From positions 1,612,001 through 1,676,000 of the forward strand of contig CAJXPB010000001.1 of the NCBI GenBank assembly GCA_913057905.1: a DNA stretch of 64,000 bases, given 5' to 3'. Origin of the DNA: an uncultured Pseudomonadota bacterium (GTDB taxonomy: Bacteria > Myxococcota_A > Bradymonadia > Bradymonadales > Bradymonadaceae). The translations under genes and the position numbers were made by a program. The notes beneath the pieces were generated by a model. That model was not told the DNA's origin and searched no databases. It worked only from the letters and a program-made list of their open reading frames with translations. Below, piece by piece: positions 58,106 to 64,000 of the stretch (its first letter is position 1; each line of letters opens with the position of its first letter).

Positions 58106-58426
58106 ATGGCCATGACTGCACAGCCAGATGCCGAAGCCACGGAAGATCTCGGAGACGCAGAGCAGGGGGATGATCGCACCTATATCGGAGCAACGGACCT
58201 GCGTAGGCAGATCCGCAAAGTACTCGAACTCGTGCGATTCAAGGACCGCCGCTTTGTCGTCAACAAACACGGGGAGCCGCAAGCAGCCGTGGTCCCGATC
58301 GAAGACCTCCAGTTCCTCGAGTATCTCGAAAACAAGGCGGATCGGAAACGTCTAGAGGACCTGCAGGCGGAGGATTCAGAGACATTGGGACTCGAGGAAT
58401 TCGAGGGCCAAATCTCGAACGATTAG
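58106..58426 (+). CDS. Phd/YefM-type antitoxin, no toxin adjacent
   Basis: A 106-residue acidic protein: TYIGATDLRRQIRKVLELVRFKDRRFVVNKHGEPQAAVVPIEDLQFLEYLENKADRKRLEDL is the Phd/YefM N-terminal DNA-binding fold (sxxelRxxl.....ykgerivitrhGkp.aalvs.edl). The N-terminus carries a short acidic extension (ATEDLGDAEQGDD). No Doc, RelE or YoeB-type gene follows: cytidine deaminase on the other strand is next, so it appears orphaned. AGAGAGGG lies just before the ATG. Confidence 0.75.
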   Translation: MAMTAQPDAEATEDLGDAEQGDDRTYIGATDLRRQIRKVLELVRFKDRRFVVNKHGEPQAAVVPIEDLQFLEYLENKADRKRLEDLQAEDSETLGLEEFEGQISND

Positions 58427-58459
58427 TCGACCAGCGGAAAGTTGAGCGACTAGCCGTAG

Positions 58460-58867
58460 CTACCGGCCGACTGCGCACGGGAGAAGTTGGTCGAGCTTCG
58501 TGGCAACAGGTTGACCCTCGTCGTCGGGAACGATCACCGTCGGATTTGTCGAAAAGTCGGAGATGAGCTGCCGGCAGTTGCCACACGGCGCGAGGATGAT
58601 GTCGTCTTCGGCGACGGCGACGATCGACTCGATGTCATCGAGCCCCTCGGTGGCCGCGCGACCGATGGCCACGACCTCCGCACACACGTCGGTCGGCCCG
58701 ACGCTCGCTTCCAGATTCATGCCCGTCACGATGTCACCGGACTCCGTCCGCAGCGCCGCTGCCACATGGTGGCGCCCCGGCTCATATCGCCGTTCGAAAA
58801 GCTCCCGGGCTGCCGCCAGGAGCTCCCGGTTCGGATCTGTCAACTCTCGCGACTTGAACTCACTCAT
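58460..58867 (-). CDS. cdd: Cytidine deaminase
   Basis: A 135-residue zinc deaminase: GMNLEASVGPTDVCAE (Cys62, Glu64) and LAPCGNCRQ (Cys95, Cys98) supply the zinc ligands and catalytic Glu of homotetrameric cytidine deaminase. It hydrolyses cytidine to uridine. Start at ATG 58867, with GGAAGG about 8 bases upstream, rather than the earlier frame. Same strand, 14 bases from marC's stop. A blasticidin-S-deaminase-like activity is an alternative in this family. Confidence 0.9.
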   Translation of the reverse strand: MSEFKSRELTDPNRELLAAARELFERRYEPGRHHVAAALRTESGDIVTGMNLEASVGPTDVCAEVVAIGRAATEGLDDIESIVAVAEDDIILAPCGNCRQLISDFSTNPTVIVPDDEGQPVATKLDQLLPCAVGR

Positions 58868-58881
58868 GGGATACCTTCCTG

Positions 58882-59472
58882 TCACGCCGCCCCGGTGATC
58901 ATCGCCTGCAGGCCCGTGCGGATCATCGAGACCGAGATGGCGGCCAAAAACAGCGACATCACCTTACCGAAGGCCTTCGAGACTCCGGGGTTTAAGACCT
59001 TGGTGACGATGTCCTGATAGTACAGGAGCGTGCCGACCAGGGCCAGGTTGATGAGCAGGCCGGCCAGGACGATGCCACGGCCGTGGATGTCGGCCAGGGT
59101 GACGCACGCGGTCATGGTGGCGGGGCCCACAAGGAGCGGTGTGCCGATGGGCACGATGCCCGGGTCACCGCCGACCGACTCCTCTTTGCGGGACTCGCCG
59201 GAGAAGACCAGGTCGTGGACCGAAAGAATAAGCAAAATCAGACCTCCGCCGACGCGCAGGTCGTCGACGGTGATCGACAGGAACCGGAACAGCGCCTGAC
59301 CGCTGAAGATGATGACGACCGCCAGCCCCAGCGCCGTAATGATGGCGTTTCTGGCGAGCTCTCGGGATTCTTCAACGCTTTTGCCTTCGACCAGGCTGAC
59401 AAACAGCGGCACCACCGTCAGTGGCGCCATGGCCACGAATAGCGGAACAAGTACGGAAAATAGAGTCGACAT
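58882..59472 (-). CDS. MarC-family integral membrane protein
   Basis: A 196-residue six-helix membrane protein matching MarC: VPLFVAMAPLTVVPLFVSL, ARNAIITALGLAVVIIFSGQALF, and GIVPIGTPLLVGPATMTACVTL. The family's function is unresolved despite the historical link to antibiotic resistance. The conserved PLxxGPG pattern is PLLVGPA here. It precedes the cytidine deaminase gene on the same strand and diverges from the LysR gene. Confidence 0.85.
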   Translation of the reverse strand: MSTLFSVLVPLFVAMAPLTVVPLFVSLVEGKSVEESRELARNAIITALGLAVVIIFSGQALFRFLSITVDDLRVGGGLILLILSVHDLVFSGESRKEESVGGDPGIVPIGTPLLVGPATMTACVTLADIHGRGIVLAGLLINLALVGTLLYYQDIVTKVLNPGVSKAFGKVMSLFLAAISVSMIRTGLQAMITGAA

Positions 59473-59601
59473 CTTCGGCCTCCTTATTCACAATCATCGA
59501 TGCGAGGACTCTCGCCTCTGAGGCCGCCGAACGTAGTGTCGGATCCCGGGGCTGAGAACCGCCAAACGATTCCAAGGACCCTTTCCTATTTGGAAACAAT
59601 C

Positions 59602-60522
59602 ATGGAGACCCTGCGCGCGATGGAAATGTTCGTCGAGGCCGTCGAGCAGGGGAGCTTTGCGGCGGCGGCTCGCTCACTGGGCGTGGGCAATTCCGCGGTC
59701 AGCAAGCAGGTCTCACAACTGGAGGAGAGCCTGGGCGTGCGCCTCCTGCAACGCACCACCCGCAGCCTGTCGTTGACGGCCGAGGGTGAGTACTACCTGC
59801 AGGAGTGTCGAGAGATTTTGGAACAGGTCGACGCCGCCCGGGATACGGTCTCGGCGCTGGCGGATCAGACCCGGGGTACGCTTTCGATCTCGGCGCCCCC
59901 AACCTTCGGGCAATTGTGGCTGAGTTCGATCCTGTGTCAGTTCCGCGACGCCTACCCCGACATCGAGATCGAGGTCTTGCTGACCGACCAGATCCTGGAC
60001 GTCGTCTCGGACTCCTTCGACGTGGCGATCCGGGAGGGCAACCCCGAGGATTCGTCATTGATCGGCCGGCGGCTGGCCGACAACGCCTATCGAGTGTGCG
60101 CGTCGCCATCGTACCTGGAGCGCGCCGGCCGCCCCGAGACACCTTCGGATCTGACCGACCACGCCTGCATCACGTCGCTGGATCACTCGCCGCTCAAGAA
60201 CTGGCGATTCATCGATGGCAACGAGACGGTCACCATCGACGTATCCGGCCCGATTGCCACCAACCTGTTCACGCTGATGCGCAAAGCGGCGCTGGAGGGC
60301 CAGGGGATCGTCCGGCTGCCCTCCTACGCGGTGGAACGCTACATCGCGTCGGGCGATTTGGTCCCATTATTCGACGACCTGGTCCCCGACCACGGCGGCA
60401 TCTGGGCGCTCTACCCGAGCCGGCGGCTGGTCCCCAAACGCGTCGAGACCTTCCTTGAGTTTCTGGAGACCAAGATGCGCGAGGACCAGGCGGATCAGGA
60501 CGAGATACTGACCGACACCTAG
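59602..60522 (+). CDS. LysR-family transcriptional regulator
   Basis: A 306-residue LTTR: METLRAMEMFVEAVEQGSFAAAARSLGVGNSAVSKQVSQLEESLGVRLLQRTTRSLSLTAEG is the HTH, followed by a periplasmic-binding-like effector domain (TLSISAPPTFGQLWL ... VAIREGNPEDSSLIGRRLADNAYRVCASPSYL). The YLQECREILEQVDAARDTV linker is typical of the AaeR/DsdC-like group. Starts at ATG 59602. Divergent from marC; the regulated gene is not evident (it could be marC or itself). Confidence 0.93.
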   Translation: METLRAMEMFVEAVEQGSFAAAARSLGVGNSAVSKQVSQLEESLGVRLLQRTTRSLSLTAEGEYYLQECREILEQVDAARDTVSALADQTRGTLSISAPPTFGQLWLSSILCQFRDAYPDIEIEVLLTDQILDVVSDSFDVAIREGNPEDSSLIGRRLADNAYRVCASPSYLERAGRPETPSDLTDHACITSLDHSPLKNWRFIDGNETVTIDVSGPIATNLFTLMRKAALEGQGIVRLPSYAVERYIASGDLVPLFDDLVPDHGGIWALYPSRRLVPKRVETFLEFLETKMREDQADQDEILTDT

Positions 60523-60869
60523 AAGTCGCAGGATTCGTTCACGAAAATTCTGTTGTCGCCCGAACCACACTGGGCCGCTTCGATCTGACCCTCACAGGCC
60601 TGCTGCTCGGACTCGCTCGCATCGTTGCAGTTTTTCTCGCTGAAGAGCACAAAATCCACGCACTGCGACTCGCTACAGCTGGTGTAGGTCCCAACGCCGG
60701 AAGTCCCGACGGCCACGTCGAACTCTCCGCTGCTGTCTTGGCACTCAACCGCCTTGGCACAGAGACGTTCACTAAAATCAGCACAGGGACCGGAATCAGG
60801 ACCACTGTCTCCGCCGCATGAACTTCCGAGAAAACCACAGATCATCACCAAAAGCATCGCATTGCGCAT
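60519..60869 (-). CDS. Small Cys-rich lipoprotein, copy 1
   Basis: A 116-residue lipoprotein: signal MRNAMLLVMICGFLGSSC (lipobox GSSC) followed by eight or more Cys in a disulfide-like pattern (PCADFSERLCAKAVECQDSSGEF ... CSESQCVDFV ... NCNDASESEQQACEGQIEAAQCGSG ... SCDF). Start at ATG 60869 with GGAGGCG upstream. Overlaps the LysR stop by four bases from the other strand. It is a paralogue of the next gene. Function unknown; such proteins are common in myxobacteria-related genomes. Confidence 0.75.
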   Translation of the reverse strand: MRNAMLLVMICGFLGSSCGGDSGPDSGPCADFSERLCAKAVECQDSSGEFDVAVGTSGVGTYTSCSESQCVDFVLFSEKNCNDASESEQQACEGQIEAAQCGSGDNRIFVNESCDF

Positions 60870-60890
60870 CACGCCTCCAAGTTCCATGAT

Positions 60891-61259
60891 TCACCTTCCA
60901 CTAAACCCACACTCGGTGTCGACGTACAGTTCATTGTCCATTGCAGCGCACTGAGACATTTGAATCTGTTGATCGCAGGCTTGAACCTCAGAGTCGCTGG
61001 CTTGATTGCAGACGGATTCATCGAGCATCACTTCCGTCAGAGTTTCATCCTGATTGCATTCGGATTCCGACGTATAATTTGCGGAGCCTTCTAGTCCGAC
61101 TCGCACGCCGAACTCTCCTGAACTATCCGCGCACTGGGCTGCCTTGGCGCAGATTCGTTCGTTGAAATCTCCACAGGATCCCGGATCCGAATTACCTCCG
61201 CCACCACACGACGCTCCGAGCAGACCGAACACCATGACCAACAAAATCACATTGCGCAT
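60891..61259 (-). CDS. Small Cys-rich lipoprotein, copy 2
   Basis: A 122-residue paralogue of the preceding lipoprotein: signal MRNVILLVMVFGLLGASC (lipobox GASC), then CGDFNERICAKAAQCADSSGEFGVRVGLEGSANYTSESEC, SVCNQASDSEVQACDQQIQMSQCAAM, ending TECGF. Cys spacing is conserved with copy 1, so the disulfide framework is the same. ATG 61259 has GGGAGGCG directly upstream. The two copies lie 22 bases apart and form a tandem duplication. Confidence 0.75.
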   Translation of the reverse strand: MRNVILLVMVFGLLGASCGGGGNSDPGSCGDFNERICAKAAQCADSSGEFGVRVGLEGSANYTSESECNQDETLTEVMLDESVCNQASDSEVQACDQQIQMSQCAAMDNELYVDTECGFSGR

Positions 61260-61367
61260 CGCGCCTCCCAATAGATCACTTGAATGAGTTTTCACCCCGG
61301 CCAGTCACACATTTGGCCGGGACCCTCGTCTATTTCTGAACGTACGGTCAACGTGACAAAGCTCGCC

Positions 61368-62015
61368 ATGCTTCGCAACCCATTCGGCAAAATCGCCATC
61401 GTCGCAGCAGCATTTGGCCTTTTCTCAGCCGGTTGCGCGTCCCAGCAGACCCCCGCAGAGAAAAAGGCCTTCGACAAGCGGATGGCGGTGCAACTTCTGA
61501 AGATGCGGCGTACCGATCAGGCCTTGCGACGCAAACTCAGCAGTTTCGAGGACCCCTCGCCAGAATTGGAACAAAAGATCGCAGCGGCCGACCGGCGTCA
61601 TGCCGTTCAGTTGCGGCTTCTGATCAGGAAAAATGACGGTTGGCCGACACGCGCAGAGGTCGGGCAGGAGGGGCAAAACGCCGCCTGGATCCTCGCCCAA
61701 CACGCCGACGAGCGACCGAGACTGCAACGGTACTTTCTGAGCGAACTCACCAAAGCGGTCGACGCCGGCAACGCTCCGGCGCGCCACGAAGCCTACCTGC
61801 GCGACAAGGTGCGCCTGGCCAGCGGCAAACCCCAGATCTACGGCACGCAGGTCGAGGTCAAAGACGGCGAGGTCGTACTCAAGCCGGTGAAGAACAAGTC
61901 GGAACTCGACGCGCGTCGACAGAAAGTCGGCCTACCCCCGTGGGAGCAGTACAGAAAGCAACTGCAGTCGATCATCGACCGCGGGAAGAAAGAATCCCTT
62001 CCGCAGACTCCCTGA
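61368..62015 (+). CDS. DUF6624-type lipoprotein
   Basis: A 215-residue lipoprotein: lipobox FSAGC (Cys 21 or so) and a basic helical body. QNAAWILAQHADERPRLQRYFLSELTKAVDAGNAPARHEAYLRDKVRLASGKPQIYGTQ matches the DUF6624 family, in which an 'AWxLaQHAD...YGTQ' block is conserved; no function is established. ATG 61368 is chosen, with GTG 61353 an alternative and no strong ribosome-binding site for either. Convergent with the flavodoxin-membrane gene (adjacent stops). Confidence 0.75.
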   Translation: MLRNPFGKIAIVAAAFGLFSAGCASQQTPAEKKAFDKRMAVQLLKMRRTDQALRRKLSSFEDPSPELEQKIAAADRRHAVQLRLLIRKNDGWPTRAEVGQEGQNAAWILAQHADERPRLQRYFLSELTKAVDAGNAPARHEAYLRDKVRLASGKPQIYGTQVEVKDGEVVLKPVKNKSELDARRQKVGLPPWEQYRKQLQSIIDRGKKESLPQTP

Positions 62016-62018
62016 CCT

Positions 62019-62963
62019 CTACTCCCCCTGAACCAACTCCCCGGGCTGGCGTTCTTCTCCGCGATGGCGCTGCCACCAGGCGCCGAACGCCGTGCCCATC
62101 GTCGCCACGGCGACGACCATGTAGAGGACGTGCAGAAACGCGACGGTATTGAGCATGACCATCTGGGTCACCAGCCAGATGGCCAAGATCCCGCCGGCGG
62201 CGACGGCGTACATATCGGCGGACGTCAGGCGTCGAATCAGCCGTACGCCGGCGAACAGGTTCGACACGCCGACGACGAAGAAGAGAAGAAAGCCCGGAAT
62301 CAGGTAGGTGTTGAAGGGCGTGCCCTCCAGCAGTGACATCGGAAGCCCCAGCGACGCGCCGCCGGTCGGCGACAGGATCAACGCGCCGCCGCCGAACAAG
62401 GCGGTCAGCCCCGTGAACATGCACAGGGCAGCGGCCACATTGCGCAGGCGACGTTCCCGGCGGCTCTCCTGCTCAGGGAGCGGTTCGGTCCGCGGGCCCA
62501 CTTCCCTCACAGCTTTTGCGATCTCGCGCCCCCACTGGCGGGCATCGTCCATGTTGCGCCAGTCACCTTCGGGAAGTTCGTTTCGCTGCTCGGCCGTGAT
62601 GCGACCGCCGAAGGTCCGGTGGGCCTTTGCCTCGATCTTGTTCATCCAGCTTCCCAGGCGTCCGACCGGAGGGATTTCGCGTTCTTCGGCCGACTCGTCC
62701 AGCGGACCGCTCGAGAAGACCCAGACGGGCATCTCGCGGAGCTGCCGGCGGTGGTGCTTTAGAAACCTCCGCGCATCGCGATGCCACATCCAGGCATAAA
62801 GAGCCCCGCCGACGACCACTGCGTCCCACTGATCGAGCCCGTCGATCCGGTCGGCCGGCATCACGTCGACGGTCACGCCACTCTCTTCGATCCCCTCGCC
62901 AATTGCCTCGGCGAGCCCTTTAGTACCGCCTTTCTTGCTTCCGTATGCGACGAGTACGCGCAT
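62019..62963 (-). CDS. Flavodoxin-domain protein fused to a four-helix membrane domain
   Basis: A 314-residue fusion. Residues 1-165 are flavodoxin-like: MRVLVAYGSKKGGTKGLAEAIGEGIE (FMN phosphate loop), DAVVVGGALYAWMWHRDARRFLKHHRRQLREMPVWVFSSGPLDES, as in HemG-type menaquinone-linked flavodoxins, though the T-x-T pattern of the loop is KKGGT. The C-terminal half has four helices (ALCMFTGLTALFGGGALIL; TYLIPGFLLFFVVGVSNLF; MYAVAAGGILAIWLVTQMVM; AFLHVLYMVVAVATMGTAFG). GGAGGAG precedes ATG 62963. Membrane-anchored flavin electron transfer is inferred. Confidence 0.75.
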   Translation of the reverse strand: MRVLVAYGSKKGGTKGLAEAIGEGIEESGVTVDVMPADRIDGLDQWDAVVVGGALYAWMWHRDARRFLKHHRRQLREMPVWVFSSGPLDESAEEREIPPVGRLGSWMNKIEAKAHRTFGGRITAEQRNELPEGDWRNMDDARQWGREIAKAVREVGPRTEPLPEQESRRERRLRNVAAALCMFTGLTALFGGGALILSPTGGASLGLPMSLLEGTPFNTYLIPGFLLFFVVGVSNLFAGVRLIRRLTSADMYAVAAGGILAIWLVTQMVMLNTVAFLHVLYMVVAVATMGTAFGAWWQRHRGEERQPGELVQGE

Positions 62964-62995
62964 CGGCTCCTCCGTTGTTTCTAGTGTCCCGCTTT

Positions 62996-63787
62996 CTAGT
63001 GACCCGGCGCCGTCTGGTGCAGCGCAAAGACGGCCCCCTCGGGGTCGCGGCAATGGGCTACGAGGTCTCCGCCGGGTACCTCCTCCGGTCCGTTGAAGAC
63101 TTCGCCGCCCTTATCTCGAACGCGCTCGACCGACGATTCAATGTCCTCGACGGTGAAATAGTACAGCCAGTGCGGGGGCGCGTCGTATTCGTCGGGCATC
63201 GTGTACATGCCGCCCCAGGTCTGCCCGTCCCACTCGAACATCTGGTAGGTGAAGCCCGGTTCGGGCGTCATCGTCTCGCCCTTCTCCCACCCAAAGAGTT
63301 CACTGTAGAACTCCCACGCAGCTTCGGCATCATCGGTGACCAGCTCGATCCAAGAGGCATTGCCCGGGGTATTCTGGTCCAGCGGTTCCCAGTCCTCCAT
63401 CCCCTCCGAATCGGAATGGTAAAGGCAGAAGACCGCACCCTGAGGGTCTTCGACCACGCAGAATTGATCCTCTTCGCTGATGTTCATCGGCTCGGTCACG
63501 CGGCTGCCACCGAGCTCCTCGATGCGCTCGAGCGTATCCTCGATATCATCGACAGCGACGTATCCGAGCCAGTGCGGGGGAACACCCTGCTTTCTGGGCT
63601 CTTCGGGCATGTTCATCACCCCGCCCATCGATTCCCCCTGAGCGGTCCACATCGTGTAGGGAGGTGCGTCTCCCTCTATCTCCGAGACTTCGGTCCCCCA
63701 GGGGATCACCGAGGTATAGAAATCGGTAGCCTTGTCCGCATCGTTGGCGTTGAGCTCGAACCAGACAAACTGTCCTTCATGCGACAT
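62996..63787 (-). CDS. Two-domain VOC (glyoxalase/bleomycin-resistance fold) protein
   Basis: A 263-residue protein with two VOC repeats: first MSHEGQFVWFELNANDADKATDFYTSVIPWGTEV ... MGGVMNMPEEPRKQGVPPHWLGYVAVDDIEDTLERI ... VVEDPQGAVFCLYH; second NASWIELVTDDAEAAWEFYSELFGWEKG ... GGMYTMPDEYDAPPHWLYYFTVEDIESSVERV ... RDPEGAVFALHQ. Each has conserved WxxYfxVeDIe and DPeGa blocks. Metal-binding His/Glu positions are partly retained (GQFVWFE; PPHWLYY). Start at ATG 63787 with GGAGAGG upstream. Substrate unknown. Confidence 0.85.
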   Translation of the reverse strand: MSHEGQFVWFELNANDADKATDFYTSVIPWGTEVSEIEGDAPPYTMWTAQGESMGGVMNMPEEPRKQGVPPHWLGYVAVDDIEDTLERIEELGGSRVTEPMNISEEDQFCVVEDPQGAVFCLYHSDSEGMEDWEPLDQNTPGNASWIELVTDDAEAAWEFYSELFGWEKGETMTPEPGFTYQMFEWDGQTWGGMYTMPDEYDAPPHWLYYFTVEDIESSVERVRDKGGEVFNGPEEVPGGDLVAHCRDPEGAVFALHQTAPGH

Positions 63788-63820
63788 GGGGGGCCTCTCC
63801 GTTGAAGTGAATTCCAAACG

Positions 63821-64000
63821 TCATGACAACCACGTTTTTACCTGATCGTAGACACGTGGGTCGTCGAGCAAATCGAGGTGACCGATGCCGCCGAAGACGG
63901 CCTGATGGGGCTCGGGAAAGCCGAGCTCGAAATCGGGGTTTTCGTGGTGTCCCAGAGCGCTCTCGACGGGCACGAGCCCATCGCCGACTCCGTTCCAGTT
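63821..64000 (-). CDS. C-terminus of alpha/beta-hydrolase, 5' end beyond window
   Basis: Only the last 59 codons are inside the window; the open frame runs off the end. GDGLVPVESALGHHENPDF and VFGGIGHLDLLDDPRVYDQV carry the catalytic Asp region (GDGLVP) and the catalytic His of the last strand (GHLDLL), which fit an alpha/beta-hydrolase. Probably an esterase or lipase; nucleophile and start lie outside. Confidence 0.6.
   Translation of the reverse strand, partial: NWNGVGDGLVPVESALGHHENPDFELGFPEPHQAVFGGIGHLDLLDDPRVYDQVKTWLS

Noticed and set aside
1..64000. tRNA genes, CRISPR arrays, insertion sequences or prophage genes
   Set aside because: I looked for cloverleaf-type ends, regularly spaced repeats and transposase or integrase motifs and saw none; the only repeats are operators, leaders and paralogous genes.

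Overview
This is 64 kb of a GC-rich, gene-dense bacterial chromosome with no visible tRNA, rRNA, CRISPR array, transposase or prophage. Several traits suggest a Myxococcota/Bradymonadota-type (formerly deltaproteobacterial) organism: short Cys-rich lipoproteins in tandem, a surface protein of PKD-like plus FG-GAP repeats, many lipobox signal peptides (so Gram-negative), frequent GTG/TTG starts, and very acidic soluble proteins. The acidity hints at salt adaptation. The taxonomic call is inference only. LAYOUT. 1-10.4 kb: end of a PKD/FG-GAP surface protein, thioredoxin-fold and HTH proteins, a ferredoxin, an HpnB-like glycosyltransferase, a c'-type cytochrome lipoprotein, a Rieske protein with a long helical tail, and a 1058-residue membrane protein of unknown function. 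10.5-16.3 kb: a P2A Ca2+-type ATPase, then an arsenic locus (arsM plus a Cys-rich MarR regulator) that abuts the 3' stub of a lost ACR3 arsenite pump, followed by a two-gene toxin-antitoxin-like module. 16.3-21 kb: membrane and acetyltransferase genes and a hipBST-like locus whose hipS/hipT junction is out of frame. 21-25.4 kb: a complete pstSCAB-phoU phosphate operon. 25.4-28.9 kb: a likely sulfur unit of DoxX, DsrE, a SoxB-like metallo-esterase and a TauE/SafE exporter. 29-38 kb: lipid-type oxidase, TVP38, an intact hipBA with three operators at exact 50-bp spacing, a DUF2236 oxygenase, SDR, an SLC13 transporter with a NAD-binding partner, NUDIX, and two tandem Uma2-family genes. 38-53 kb: a metal-homeostasis island with CopB-type Cu ATPase, a permease with YHS metal domains cotranscribed with an archaeal-type (type II) GAPDH and an ICMT-like methyltransferase, two Met/His/Cys lipoproteins, cytochrome b561, and a CusAB/CzcAB-type RND pump. 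53-64 kb: two tandem small-protein/nucleotidyltransferase modules, a P-loop kinase, an RppH-like NUDIX, a third Uma2, a MerR regulator with the exact Hg(II)-binding Cys triad of Tn501 MerR but no mer operon, YceI, an orphan Phd-like antitoxin, cytidine deaminase, MarC, LysR, paired Cys-rich lipoproteins, a DUF6624 lipoprotein, a flavodoxin fused to a membrane domain, a two-domain VOC protein and the C-terminus of an alpha/beta hydrolase. THEMES. Metal and metalloid handling (As, Cu, probably Hg or similar thiophiles), nutrient anions (phosphate, sulfur oxyanions) and small toxin-antitoxin-like modules dominate. The strongest candidates for something new are the permease-YHS/type II GAPDH/methyltransferase operon with its shared upstream element, the hip operator arrays, the two unnamed toxin-antitoxin-like modules, and the repeated leader in front of Uma2 genes.
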